The translations under genes and the position numbers were made by a program. Positions 8,238-18,400 of a stretch of DNA of 64,000 nucleotides are shown here, piece after piece. This DNA is from Maribacter stanieri (lineage in GTDB: Bacteria > Bacteroidota > Bacteroidia > Flavobacteriales > Flavobacteriaceae). The stretch lies in assembly GCF_900112245.1 (NCBI RefSeq), contig NZ_FOYX01000004.1:62001-126000 (forward strand), written 5' to 3'. The notes under the pieces were generated by a model, which saw only the letters and a list, made by a program, of their open reading frames with translations, was not told the DNA's origin and did no database searches. Position 1 is the stretch's first letter. Every line of letters begins with the position of its first letter.

Positions 8238-10181
8238 ATGCCAAAGTTTACCATCAAACATTTTTTTACCCTAATTTTTCTTTCTACACTGATTATTTCC
8301 TGTAGAAAAACAGCACCTAAAGTTGCAGATGCCGAAGTCTCCGAAACTTATGTAGCGGATAACTACACCAAAAAAGAGGTAGATATCACTATGCGAGACG
8401 GCATAAAACTCCATACCACAATTTATTCTCCAAAGGATACTTCAAAAGAATATCCTATTATTATGCAAAGAACTCCTTATAGCTCTCAGCCATATGGAGC
8501 TGGGAAGTTCAAAGAAAAAATTGCACCAAATATTCACATGATGCAAGATGGCTATATTGTCGTCTATCAAGATGTGCGAGGGCGTTGGTTAAGCGAAGGG
8601 CATTATGAAAATATGCGTGCTTACAAGCCCAATAAAAAAACCGATCAAGATATTGATGAAAGCTCAGACACCTATGATACTATTGAGTGGTTGGTAAACA
8701 ATGTAGAAAACAATAATGGCAATGTAGGTATTTGGGGAATTTCATATCCTGGATATTATTCTACATACGCAGTAGTAGATGCACACCCAGCTTTAAAAGC
8801 AGCTTCTCCACAGGCAAGTATTGCCGATTTCTTTTTCGATGATTTTCACCATAACGGAGCTTATTTATTAAGCTATTTTAGAGCAACCTCTTTATTTGGT
8901 ACACCAAGACCAGATGGTGATAAACCAATAGATACGGCATGGTATGTATTACCAGAATTACCCACCGAAGATCAATACCAATTCTTTTTAGATGAAGGTC
9001 CGTTAAAGAATTTAGATCGCTTCTTTGAATATGAAACTACAGATACGCCACGTATGGCAAAAGAAGGTGTTACAGATGATTATTTCTGGAACGAGTTAAA
9101 AGAGCACCCTAATTACGATGAGCTTTGGCAAAGTCGCGGATTAATTCAGCATTTAAAAAATGTAAAACCAACGGTAGCCACAATGGTCGTTGCAGGTGAG
9201 TTTGATGCCGAAGATTTATACGGACCCTTAGAAACCTACAAGAATATTGGAAAGTACAATGCCGAAAATTATAACACTTTGGTTTTTGGACCGTGGGATC
9301 ACGGCGGATGGGCAAGAAGAAAAGGACAGAACATTGTTGGCAACTACTATTTTGGGGACGGAATTTCAGAATTTTTTCAAGAGAATATAGAAACTAAATT
9401 CTTTGATCATTTCTTAAAGGGAAGTGGAGATAAAAATAGCGGACTTCCGGAAGCTTATGTATTTGATACCGGTAAGAAAGATTGGAAGATGTATGATACA
9501 TGGCCACCAGAAGGTGTAGTTAAAAAAGATATGTACTTATCTCCTGATCAAGAACTGACTGTCGAGCCAAAAGCAGTTGAGGAAGTAAAATTCATAAGTG
9601 ATATTAAAAAGCCTGTTCCTTATTCAGAGGATATTAAAACGGTTTTTACACCAAGAAAATATATGACCGATGATCAGCGTTTTGCTGCTCGCCGTGGCGA
9701 TGTTTTGGTTTTTGAAACCGAAGTGATGGAGAATGATATGACCTTAGCAGGGGATATATTAGCTAAGCTAAAAGTAGCCACTACGGGTACTGCAGCAGAT
9801 TGGATTGTAAAAATCATTGATGTACACCCAGCCGACGAGCCAGCTTATGAAGGCATGCAAGACCATTTAAAAATGAGCAACTATCATTTAATGGTACGTA
9901 GTGAGGTGCTTAGAGGTAGATTTAGAAATAGCTTTGCAGAGCCAGAGCCATTTGTGGCTAATCAAAAGACAGATGTAAACATAAAGCTGCAAGATGTTTT
10001 TCATACCATTAAAAAAGGACACAAATTACAGGTGCAAGTACAGAGCACGTGGTTTCCATTGATAGATTTAAATCCGCAGACTTACATAGATAATATTTTC
10101 AACGCAGATGAGTCAGACTTTAAAACTCAAACACATACCGTTTTTACAGATTCTAGTATTGAGTTTTCGGTGTTGGAGTAG
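8238..10181 (+). CDS. CocE/NonD family hydrolase (X-Pro dipeptidyl-peptidase-like), lipoprotein
   Basis: 647 residues. The signal ends in a lipobox (LIISC, Cys22), so a lipid-anchored envelope enzyme is likely. The alpha/beta-hydrolase core has GIWGISYPGYYS with nucleophile Ser169, a probable acid in AGEFDAEDLYG (Asp323) and a catalytic His in FGPWDHGGW (His355). The C-terminal part (about 430-647) matches the beta-rich jelly-roll domain of the X-Pro dipeptidyl-peptidase/CocE group. Members hydrolyse acyl esters, amides or Xaa-Pro dipeptides; the substrate here cannot be told. It precedes an M20 hydrolase and a sulfatase, but with its own leader. Confidence 0.9.
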   Translation: MPKFTIKHFFTLIFLSTLIISCRKTAPKVADAEVSETYVADNYTKKEVDITMRDGIKLHTTIYSPKDTSKEYPIIMQRTPYSSQPYGAGKFKEKIAPNIHMMQDGYIVVYQDVRGRWLSEGHYENMRAYKPNKKTDQDIDESSDTYDTIEWLVNNVENNNGNVGIWGISYPGYYSTYAVVDAHPALKAASPQASIADFFFDDFHHNGAYLLSYFRATSLFGTPRPDGDKPIDTAWYVLPELPTEDQYQFFLDEGPLKNLDRFFEYETTDTPRMAKEGVTDDYFWNELKEHPNYDELWQSRGLIQHLKNVKPTVATMVVAGEFDAEDLYGPLETYKNIGKYNAENYNTLVFGPWDHGGWARRKGQNIVGNYYFGDGISEFFQENIETKFFDHFLKGSGDKNSGLPEAYVFDTGKKDWKMYDTWPPEGVVKKDMYLSPDQELTVEPKAVEEVKFISDIKKPVPYSEDIKTVFTPRKYMTDDQRFAARRGDVLVFETEVMENDMTLAGDILAKLKVATTGTAADWIVKIIDVHPADEPAYEGMQDHLKMSNYHLMVRSEVLRGRFRNSFAEPEPFVANQKTDVNIKLQDVFHTIKKGHKLQVQVQSTWFPLIDLNPQTYIDNIFNADESDFKTQTHTVFTDSSIEFSVLE

Positions 10182-10245
10182 CGGTTTTAAACTATTTATG
10201 TTCTTATTTTTAAACTAAACAAACCACCAGACAACAACTACTAAA

Positions 10246-11673
10246 ATGAAAAAAGTAATCCAAACAATATCGGTTATATTATTACTGATACCAGTAACTG
10301 CTGTAGCACAAAAAAGCAAAAAAGAAATAATTAACAAATTAGATTCTCAATTTGAAGTCTACAAAGGTATTGCAAATCAACTTTGGGAAAATCCTGAATT
10401 AGGATATCTAGAGGAAAACAGTTCAATTCTTTTACAAGAAAAACTTAGTGCAGCCGGATTTAAAATTGAAAAAGGTGTAGCAGGAATTCCTACTGCCTTT
10501 ACGGCTACTTATGGTTCAGGTTCGCCTGTAATTGGTATATTAGGAGAGTTTGATGCTCTGCCAGGTATGTCTCAATCTGCAGAGCCATTTAAAAAATCTA
10601 GAGTTGTCGATGCACCTGGTCAAGCTTGTGGTCATCATTTGTTCGGTACTGGGTCAATGGCTGCAGCAATAACAGTTAAGAATTGGCTGGCTGATTCTAA
10701 AAAATCAGGAACGATAAGATTTTATGGAACTCCAGCGGAAGAAGGAGGTTCCGGAAAAGTTTATATGGTCAGAGCTGGTCTTTTTGATGATATTGATGCT
10801 ATTGTTTCTTGGCATCCAGGCGATGAAAACACTTCAAATCCTAGCACGAATTTGGCAACGATATCTGGAAAATTTAGATTTAAAGGAGTTTCTTCACACG
10901 CTGCTGCAGCACCTGAATTAGGTCGTTCTGCCCTTGATGGGGTAGAAGGAATGAACGATTTAGTGAATATGCTTAGAGAACATACTACCGAATCTACCCG
11001 TATTCATTATGTAATAACTAAAGGAGGTGATGCTCCCAATATTGTACCTGAAGAAGCTGAGGTTTATTATGTTGTTCGCCATTCAAATAGAAAAGAAGTA
11101 AAGGCGGTTTGGGATAGAGTTGTTAAAGCAGCGGAAGGAGCTGCCATAGGAACGGAAACAGAAATGTCTTATGAGATTATTGGTGGAACTTATGAGCGTT
11201 TGCCAAATGAGGTTCTTGCAACATTAATGCATGATAATATGAAATTGGTTGGTGGTGTAAACTACACAAAAGAAGAAATAAAGTTCGCCGAAGAAATCCA
11301 GAAAACTTTAAAAACACCAAAACTTATCGAAAGTGCCAGTGAAATTAAACCAATGGTATTTACTTATGGTAAAGCATCTGCCGATACCGGTGATGTTAGT
11401 TGGAATGCACCGACAGCTGCCGTAAGAGCTGCCACTTGGGTGCCAGGAACTCCTCCTCATAGTTGGCAAGCCGTCGCAGCTGGCGGAACAGATATTGGAT
11501 TCAAAGGAATGATGGTTGCAGCTAAAACAATGGCGTTAACCGCAATTGATATTTATGAAAAACCGGCAATTTTGAAAGAAGTGAAAGCCGAATTTGAGAA
11601 AAGAAGAGGGGCTGATTTTAAGTATGAAGCTTTATTGGGAGATAGAAAACCAGCTTTAGATTATAGAAAGTAA
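10246..11673 (+). CDS. Exported M20 family amidohydrolase (AbgB-like)
   Basis: 475 residues with a signal peptide (1-21, cleavage at VAQ). Metallopeptidase M20 blocks: GEFDALPG (100-107), CGHHLFG (128-134), GTPAEEGGSGK (161-171) and a dimerisation-type insert beginning at FKGVSSHAAAAPELGRSALD. The order is that of AbgB-type amidohydrolases that cleave acyl-amino-acid amides such as p-aminobenzoyl-glutamate; substrate here is unknown. Most relatives of AbgB are cytoplasmic, so the clear export signal is notable. Its leader DNA and signal peptide closely resemble those of the sulfatase gene that follows. Confidence 0.85.
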   Translation: MKKVIQTISVILLLIPVTAVAQKSKKEIINKLDSQFEVYKGIANQLWENPELGYLEENSSILLQEKLSAAGFKIEKGVAGIPTAFTATYGSGSPVIGILGEFDALPGMSQSAEPFKKSRVVDAPGQACGHHLFGTGSMAAAITVKNWLADSKKSGTIRFYGTPAEEGGSGKVYMVRAGLFDDIDAIVSWHPGDENTSNPSTNLATISGKFRFKGVSSHAAAAPELGRSALDGVEGMNDLVNMLREHTTESTRIHYVITKGGDAPNIVPEEAEVYYVVRHSNRKEVKAVWDRVVKAAEGAAIGTETEMSYEIIGGTYERLPNEVLATLMHDNMKLVGGVNYTKEEIKFAEEIQKTLKTPKLIESASEIKPMVFTYGKASADTGDVSWNAPTAAVRAATWVPGTPPHSWQAVAAGGTDIGFKGMMVAAKTMALTAIDIYEKPAILKEVKAEFEKRRGADFKYEALLGDRKPALDYRK

Positions 11674-11751
11674 TGAGCTTATAAATCAGGAAGAATTCCA
11701 TAAAAATCTTCTTATTTTTAAAACTATCAAACTTACCAAACAACAACAAAA

Positions 11752-13374
11752 ATGAAAAAACTATTACTAGCTGTAGCAAGTATACTATTCTTGCTGCCAA
11801 TTACTACTGAGGCACAAAAGAGTAAAAAGAAAAAGCCCAATATTATTTTCATCATGTCAGATGATCATGCGTACCAAGCAATTAGCGCGTATGATGATAA
11901 ACTGTTGAACACACCTAATATTGATCGTTTGGCAAAAGAAGGTATGCTGTTTACCAATGCGAGTGTTACCAACTCCATTTGTGCACCATCAAGAGCTACG
12001 ATTCTTACGGGCAAGCATACACATATTAATGGGAAAGTAGATAATTACTTCCCGTTTGATACTACACAAACGACCTTTCCGCAGATATTTAAAAAGAACG
12101 GTTATAAAACAGCTATGTTCGGCAAGCTTCACTTTGGTAACAATCCAAAAGGGGTAGATGAGTTCATGATTTTGCCAGGTCAGGGGCATTATATTAATCC
12201 CGATTTTATTGTAACCAATGGCGATACCATCACCAAACAAGGGTATGTAACCGATATTATTACAGATGTATCTTTAGATTGGTTAAAGAAAGAAGCGTCT
12301 GACGACGAACCGTTTATGATGATGTATTTGCATAAAGCACCGCATCGCCCATGGTGGCCAAGACCAGATAAGTTTAAGGAATTCACTAAGAAAACATTCC
12401 CAGAACCAGAAACACTTTTTGACGATTACAGCAATAGAGGTTCGGCGGCGAAAACAGCCGAAATGAATTTGTTGACGCACATGATGTATAGTCATGACAG
12501 TAAAATTAGACCAGAAACTTTAGCTAAAATGGAAGGCACTGTTTTCCCGGTAGTTGAAGAATTTCCAAATAGTTTTTATGGACCATATGGTCGTGCTACT
12601 GCAGAACAAAAAGCACTGTATGATCCAGTTTTAGATTCTATCAATGATTTTTTCTACGAGAATTGGCCAAAAATGAACGATACCGAGAAAATGAAATGGA
12701 AATACCAAAGGTATATGCAAGATTACCTAGGTAGTATTTCTTCGGTAGATGATAACGTAGGTCGCTTGTTAGATTATTTAGATGAAACTGGATTGGCAGA
12801 GAATACTATTGTTATATATACATCTGACCAAGGTTTTTACTTAGGTGAACATGGTTGGTTCGATAAGCGGTTTATATATGACGAATCTTTTAAGACTCCG
12901 TTATTGGTGCGTTGGACTAATGTGGTGAAGCCAGGATCAGTGGAAAATGAAATGGTACAGAATTTAGACTTTGCACAAACCATGTTAGAAGCTGTGGGTA
13001 TTAAACCTCCAAGTGATATGCAAGGAGAAAGTTTAATTCCGTTATTAAAAGGTGAAAAAGACAAATGGACACGTGATGCGGTGTATTATCAGTATTATGA
13101 ATATCCATCGGTACACATGGTAAAGCGCCATTACGGCATTGTAAACAAAGAATTTAAGCTAGTTCATTTCTATTATGATGTAGATGAATGGGAATTGTAT
13201 GATAGGTTAAATGATCCTAATGAAATGAACAATGTATATAACGACCCAGCTTATGCGGACACCGTTAAGAAACTAAAGAAAGATTTAGTCGCTTTGCGTA
13301 AGAAATACAAAGACTCACCAGAACAAGATCAAAAATACATTGATAAATACAAGAGTGCGGGAATGATTAAGTAA
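11752..13374 (+). CDS. Secreted sulfatase, Cys-type (S1 family)
   Basis: 540 residues. A signal peptide (1-21) is followed by the alkaline-phosphatase-fold sulfatase. The active-site motif C-A-P-S-R (77-81) in NSICAPSRATILTGKH is the C/S-x-P-x-R sequence whose cysteine becomes formylglycine. Metal ligands are suggested by MSDDHA (Asp37, Asp38) and SDQGFYLGEHGW, and the substrate-side block HKAPHRPWWP is present. It hydrolyses sulfate esters, probably of algal or host polysaccharides or small sulfated compounds. No formylglycine-generating enzyme is in the window. It ends a small catabolic group and is followed by a strong terminator. Confidence 0.92.
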   Translation: MKKLLLAVASILFLLPITTEAQKSKKKKPNIIFIMSDDHAYQAISAYDDKLLNTPNIDRLAKEGMLFTNASVTNSICAPSRATILTGKHTHINGKVDNYFPFDTTQTTFPQIFKKNGYKTAMFGKLHFGNNPKGVDEFMILPGQGHYINPDFIVTNGDTITKQGYVTDIITDVSLDWLKKEASDDEPFMMMYLHKAPHRPWWPRPDKFKEFTKKTFPEPETLFDDYSNRGSAAKTAEMNLLTHMMYSHDSKIRPETLAKMEGTVFPVVEEFPNSFYGPYGRATAEQKALYDPVLDSINDFFYENWPKMNDTEKMKWKYQRYMQDYLGSISSVDDNVGRLLDYLDETGLAENTIVIYTSDQGFYLGEHGWFDKRFIYDESFKTPLLVRWTNVVKPGSVENEMVQNLDFAQTMLEAVGIKPPSDMQGESLIPLLKGEKDKWTRDAVYYQYYEYPSVHMVKRHYGIVNKEFKLVHFYYDVDEWELYDRLNDPNEMNNVYNDPAYADTVKKLKKDLVALRKKYKDSPEQDQKYIDKYKSAGMIK

Positions 13375-13598
13375 TCGTTTTCAATTACGTATCTGTAAAT
13401 AACCTGCTATTCGAATGCTTTCTATCTAATTATGAAATTGGATAGAAAGTATATCGAAAATCTTCAAGATTATCATTGTTCTATTAATGATGAAGGATAA
13501 ATTCGGTTGTAATTAATCTTCTCGTTATAATTTCCGTTCACATTAAAATTGCAAAGACCAATTGAAGTGACATCTTTCCATAATTTAGTTTGTCTAGC

Positions 13599-13643
13599 AA
13601 AAACGCAAATAATCATCAAGAATGAGCGATTATTTGCGTTTTT
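13599..13643 (+). terminator. Strong bidirectional terminator
   Basis: A perfect 16-bp stem, AAAAACGCAAATAATC with GATTATTTGCGTTTTT, and a 13-nt loop. The A5 and T5 ends are built into the stem, so it can stop transcription from either side. It isolates the sulfatase from the methionine genes. Confidence 0.85.
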
Positions 13644-13728
13644 AGTTACAAACAGCCCTTTTACGTACACAACTTGTTATTTTATTCAAATTTTTAGAAA
13701 TGATTAGGTTTTTAAATTTCTCTGCCCT

Positions 13729-13736
13729 TATATTTG
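13729..13736 (+). promoter_or_regulatory. Candidate -7 promoter element of the metY riboswitch transcript
   Basis: TATATTTG matches the Bacteroidota -7 consensus TAnnTTTG exactly and lies 30 nt before the riboswitch P1 helix. No clean TTG was found at the expected -33 distance. Confidence 0.45.
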
Positions 13737-13765
13737 TAGCTCAAAGTTCACACACTTATTGAATA

Positions 13766-13865
13766 GTTATCAAGAAAGGTGGAGGGATTAGACCCTTTGA
13801 AACCTTAGCAACCCTTTGTTCCATACAAAGAAGGTGCTACATTCTACCCTTAGGGGATGGATAAC
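13766..13865 (+). ncRNA. SAM-I (S-box) riboswitch upstream of metY
   Basis: Conserved S-box blocks are in order: TATCAAGAAAGGTGGAGGGA, TAGACCC, TTGAAACC, TTAGCAACC, and AAGGTGCTACATTC. P1 closes with GTTATC (13766-13771) and GATAAC (13860-13865); P4 is CCC-TTAG-GGG. Downstream candidate switching hairpins are AGTAATCGAT with ATCGAT-ATTACT (13866-13891), and CCCGC/GTGGG (13919-13935), which competes with CCCG/CGGG followed by CT5 (about 13943-13953). It should reduce metY expression when SAM is plentiful. Confidence 0.95.
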
Positions 13866-13986
13866 AGTAATCGATTTTTTATCGATATTACTTTCTTATA
13901 ACTTTTTGATTTTACCTACCCGCAATTTATGTGGGATTAGGACGGGGCTTTTTAATTATTTAAATAATTTTAAAAACAACAAAATC

Positions 13987-15261
13987 ATGAGTAACTACAA
14001 ATTAGCAACAAACGCATTACACGCAGGTCACGACACAACTACCAATGGAGGTACTAGAGCAGTGCCTATTTATCAGACATCATCATATGTTTTTAATGAT
14101 ACGGAGCACGCCGCAAATCTTTTCTCATTAAAAGAGCTTGGATTTATATATACGCGTTTAAACAACCCAACCAATCAAATCTTACAAGATAGATTAGCTG
14201 CTGTAGAAGGTGGAATCGGAGCAGTGGTTTTTGCATCGGGTACAGCTGCAATCTCAACAGGTTTATTGACATTATTAAAAGCAGGTGATCACATTGTAGC
14301 ATCAAGCAGTTTATATGGAGGTACATTTAACTTATTAAATGTTACCCTTCCAAGATTTGGCATTACGACGACGTTCGTAGATGCATCTGATCCTGAAAAC
14401 TTTGGAAAAGCTGTACAGGAGAATACAAGAGCATTCTTTGTGGAGTCTTTAGGGAATCCGAAATTAGATGTATTGGATTTGAAAGGAATTTCAAAAGAAT
14501 CTAAAGCGGCAGGTGTTCCATTTATAGTTGATAATACAGTTGCTACTCCGTCATTGTTAAACCCTATTGAGCACGGAGCAAACTTGGTAATACACTCGTT
14601 AACAAAATACATTGGCGGACAAGGAACTTCTTTAGGAGGTGCTATTATTGATGCTGGTACGTTTGACTGGACCAACGGAAAATTCCCAGAGTTTACAGAA
14701 CCATCTGCAGGATATCACGGTTTGGTATACAGCGAGGCATTAGGTGCTGCGGCATTTACTTTCAAATTAATATTGGAAGGGCTGCGTGATTTTGGTGGAG
14801 CATTAAGTCCGTTTAACGCATTCCAAATTATACAAGGTTTAGAAACGTTGCCGGTACGTATTAAGCAACACAGTGCAAATGCATTGGAATTGGCTACTTG
14901 GTTAGAGGGTAGAAAAGAAGTGGCTTGGGTAAACTACCCAGGGCTTAAAAGTAACAAGTACAACGCATTAGCGAAAGAATACTTGCCAAAAGGACAAAGC
15001 GGATTAGTTACCTTTGGAGTAAAAGGCGGATTTGATGCTGCTAAAAAAGTAACCGATGCTACGAAGATATTTTCTTTGCTAGCTAATATTGGAGATACGA
15101 AGTCATTGATCATTCACCCAGCAAGTACTACGCACCAGCAATTGACTGCAGAACAACAAGAAAGTGCAGGTGTAGGTCAAGATTTAATTCGTTTATCTGT
15201 TGGTCTAGAAGATATCGAAGATTTAAAAGCCGATTTAGAACAGGCATTTGCTAGTCTTTAA
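13987..15261 (+). CDS. metY: O-acetylhomoserine sulfhydrylase
   Basis: 424 residues from the ATG at 13987. An upstream in-frame ATG at 13816 lies inside the riboswitch and is rejected. PLP fold type I Cys/Met-metabolism enzyme: YTRLNNPT (55-62), ASGTAA (83-88) and the PLP lysine in HSLTKYIGGQG (Lys207). The Leu-Gly-rich insert around FSLKELGFIYTR and the length over 420 residues favour O-acetylhomoserine aminocarboxypropyltransferase over cystathionine synthase. It makes homocysteine directly from O-acetylhomoserine and sulfide. It is under the SAM-I riboswitch. Confidence 0.93.
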   Translation: MSNYKLATNALHAGHDTTTNGGTRAVPIYQTSSYVFNDTEHAANLFSLKELGFIYTRLNNPTNQILQDRLAAVEGGIGAVVFASGTAAISTGLLTLLKAGDHIVASSSLYGGTFNLLNVTLPRFGITTTFVDASDPENFGKAVQENTRAFFVESLGNPKLDVLDLKGISKESKAAGVPFIVDNTVATPSLLNPIEHGANLVIHSLTKYIGGQGTSLGGAIIDAGTFDWTNGKFPEFTEPSAGYHGLVYSEALGAAAFTFKLILEGLRDFGGALSPFNAFQIIQGLETLPVRIKQHSANALELATWLEGRKEVAWVNYPGLKSNKYNALAKEYLPKGQSGLVTFGVKGGFDAAKKVTDATKIFSLLANIGDTKSLIIHPASTTHQQLTAEQQESAGVGQDLIRLSVGLEDIEDLKADLEQAFASL

Positions 15262-15301
15262 TTTAGATTATTGAACAAGGTATAAGCAAAAAAGACTAAA
15301 C

Positions 15302-15335
15302 AATCGGTTGCTGAGTAAAGCTCAAGTGACCGATT
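15302..15335 (+). terminator. Weak hairpin after metY
   Basis: AATCGGT (15302-15308) pairs with ACCGATT (15329-15335), with further pairing GAG/CTC inside. There is no long T-run, so it may be a processing or partial termination site that sets the level of the downstream fusion gene. Confidence 0.4.
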
Positions 15336-15362
15336 ATTTGATAATAAAATACTAGTGCTGGT

Positions 15363-15382
15363 GGCTGAGCGAAGTCGAAGCC
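15363..15382 (+). repeat. Dispersed GGCTGAGCGAAGTCGAAGCC-type repeat
   Basis: This 20-nt near-palindrome matches a short repeat type (C-TGAGCGAAGTCGAAG-G) that I recall as common in intergenic DNA of Bacteroidota and other phyla. A diverged, translated relative lies in metH at 32600-32623. Copy number in this genome cannot be judged from the window. Confidence 0.5.
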
Positions 15383-15407
15383 GAGCCATAAATTGATTTT
15401 GAAATAG

Positions 15408-18400
15408 ATGCTACATCAATTACAGATTAAAAAATACAAGACCTTAAGCGGGATTTCTCAAGACATTCAATTGTCTTATCAGGTATTCGGTAAAAAGTTG
15501 CACACTGCACCCATAATTTTGGTAAACCATGCATTAACGGGAAACTCTAATGTTACTGGAGATAATGGTTGGTGGTCTGCACTTATTGGTGATGGTAAAT
15601 GTATTGATACTGAAAAATATACCATTTTGGCATTCAACATTCCGGGTAATGGTCATGATAAATTTGTGATTGAAAATTATAAGGATTTTGTAGCGGGTGA
15701 TGTAGCTAGAATGTTTTTGTTAGGGTTACAGCAGTTGAAAGTGGAACGTTTATTCGCTATAATTGGTGGCTCTTTAGGAGGAGGAATTGCTTGGGAAATG
15801 GCGGCATTAAGACCAGATTTGTCAGAGCATTTAATTCCTGTGGCATCCGATTGGAAATCGACCGATTGGTTAATTGCCAATTGCCAGATACAAGAACAGT
15901 TTTTGGTGAACTCAAAGCAACCGGTACACGATGCTCGCATGCATGCAATGTTATGCTATAGAACTCCGGCTTCTTTTAAGGAGCGCTTCAAAAGAAGTAC
16001 TAATGAAGAGCTGAAGGTTTTTAATGTAGAAAGCTGGTTAATGCATCATGGCGATAAGCTGCAAGAGCGTTTTCAATTATCTGCCTATAAATTGATGAAT
16101 CAGTTATTGAAAACTATTGATGTAACTAGAGATGGTGATGAGAATTTCATCAAGCTTCAGAATAGTAATACCAACATACATATTATAGGGGTAGATTCTG
16201 ACATGTTCTTTACTGCGCAAGAAAATAAAGATACGTTTAAGCAATTGGCGCAAGCAAAAAGTAACGTTACTTATGGGGAGGTTCAGTCGCTACATGGGCA
16301 TGATGCTTTTTTGATTGAGTTTGATCAAATGGAAAAATTGCTTACCGGTATTTTTAATACCAACGGCAATATCCAAAAAATTAAGATTTTAAAGTTTGGA
16401 GGTAAATCTTTGAGTAATGGTGAAGGTTTAGAACGTGTTTTAGATATCGTTACCCAGAAGGTGAAGAATGATGAGAATGTTGCTATAGTTCTATCTGCAA
16501 GGGAAAAAGCTACAGACCAATTAGAAGATATGTTGGAAAAGGCTGCCAAGGGAAAAGATTATAAGTCAGATTTTGAGGCCTTAGAAAAATATCAGAAACA
16601 TACCTATTCTAATGTCAACCTATCAGCGGAATTCAAAGGTTTGGCAAAACTGTATGAAGGTGTCTCTTTATTGGGAGATTACAGTGCAAAAATAAAAGAT
16701 GAGGTTTTAGCCTATGGCGAGCTAATATCAGCCAAATTGGTTACTAAGTTATTAATTGGTAAAGGCATAAAAGCCAAATTGGTAGATACCCGTGAAGTAA
16801 TTAAAACTGACAATACATTTGGTGATGCTAAAGTTTTAGAGGCGGAGTCGAAAGAAAAAGTATTGTTGAAGTTTGCTGAAATTCCAAAAGATACCGTAGC
16901 GGTAGTTACCGGTTTCATTGCTTCTACCTTAGAAGGAGAAACAACTACTTTGGGTAGAAATGGTAGTAACTATTCTGCAGCTTTGATAGCAAACTTTTTA
17001 GATGCGGAAGAATTACAGAATTACACGCATGTTGACGGAATTTACACGGCTAATCCTGATTATGTGCCAGAAGCAAAAAAACTCGCGAATCTATCATATG
17101 CGGAAGCAAATGAATTAGCGAATTTTGGAGCTACCATTTTACATGCTAAAACTATTATTCCTTTAATTGAAAAGAACATTCCGCTACGTATTTTAAATAC
17201 GTATAACGATGATAATGAAGGAACATTAATTAGTGCTAAGTCCAGCAAAGAAGGCATTAAATCACTTTCTGTAATAGAAGATGTTGCCATGATCAATATT
17301 GAAGGTCGTGGTTTGTTGGGTAAGGTTGGAGTAGATGCCAGAATTTTTAAGGCATTGGAATCAAGTAATATCAGTGTAAGTATTATATCTCAAGGGTCTT
17401 CGGAAAGAGGCATAGGTCTTGTAGTGAAAAAGGATAAGGCTAAAAGAGCAAAATTGGCTTTGGAAAATGAATTTAGCAATGACTTTGAATCGAAAGATGT
17501 GAATATGATTACGGTAATAGATGATGTATCTATTATTTCGATTGTAGGTCAAGATTTAAGCACATTCCATAATCCGTTCAATGCTTTAATTAAGAACCAG
17601 ATAGTACCGTTATTGTTCAATAATACGTTATCGGGTAAGAATGTTAGTTTGGTGGTAAAGAAAACTGATTTACATAAAGCTGTGAATGTTATGCATGGGC
17701 AGGTTTTTGGGATCAGTAAAAAAATAAATATTCTTGTCTTTGGGCATGGAAATGTTGGTGGCACTTTAATTGATCAGATTCTTAAATCTGCAAAAACTAT
17801 TAAGGACCGTAAAAAATTAGATCTTAGAGTATTTGGTATCGCGAATTCTAAAAAGATTTTGTTGAATGAAAAGGGAATTACTAAAAGCTGGAAAACGAAT
17901 CTGAAGCAAAAAGGAAAAGCATATCAAGTTAATGATGTGTTTGAATTTGCAAAGCGCCACCATTTAGAGAATTTGATAGTTATAGATAATACGGCAAGTA
18001 AAGATTTTGTAGCCAACTATTTTGAATTTGTAGATCACGGCTTTGACATTGTGTCTTCGAATAAAATTGCAAATACCTTACGATACGATTTCTATCAGCT
18101 ATTGCGAGAAGAGTTGCAAAAGAATCAAAAGCAATATTTGTATGAAACCAATGTAGGTGCAGGGTTACCACTAATAGATACCATTAAGTTATTGCATTTA
18201 TCTGGAGAGAACATTACTAGAATAAAAGGAGTGTTCTCGGGGTCATTGAGTTATATATTTAATACTTTTTCAGAAAGCGACCTGCCATTCTCATCTATTT
18301 TAAAAGATGCAATGCAACAAGGATTTACAGAGCCAGATCCACGTGAAGATTTATCTGGAAATGATGTAGGTCGTAAATTATTGATCTTAGCACGTGAGCT

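Larger units (their letters stand above)
13375..13765. other. Intergenic stretch between sulfatase and the metY riboswitch
   Basis: About 390 bp without a convincing gene (a leftward 65-codon frame at 13473-13670 overlaps the terminator). It holds a hairpin CTTTCTATCTAATT / AATTGGATAGAAAG at 13418-13449 with no T-run, the long terminator at 13599-13643, and a TATATTTG -7 element at 13729-13736 that should drive the riboswitch transcript. Confidence 0.5.

Noticed and set aside
13473-13670. Leftward 65-codon frame between sulfatase and metY
   Set aside because: It overlaps the 16-bp-stem terminator at 13599-13643 and shows no family pattern.
13816-13986. Upstream in-frame start for metY (57 extra residues)
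   Set aside because: The extension is translated from the SAM-I riboswitch and its expression platform; the family start is MSNYKLATNALHAG at 13987.
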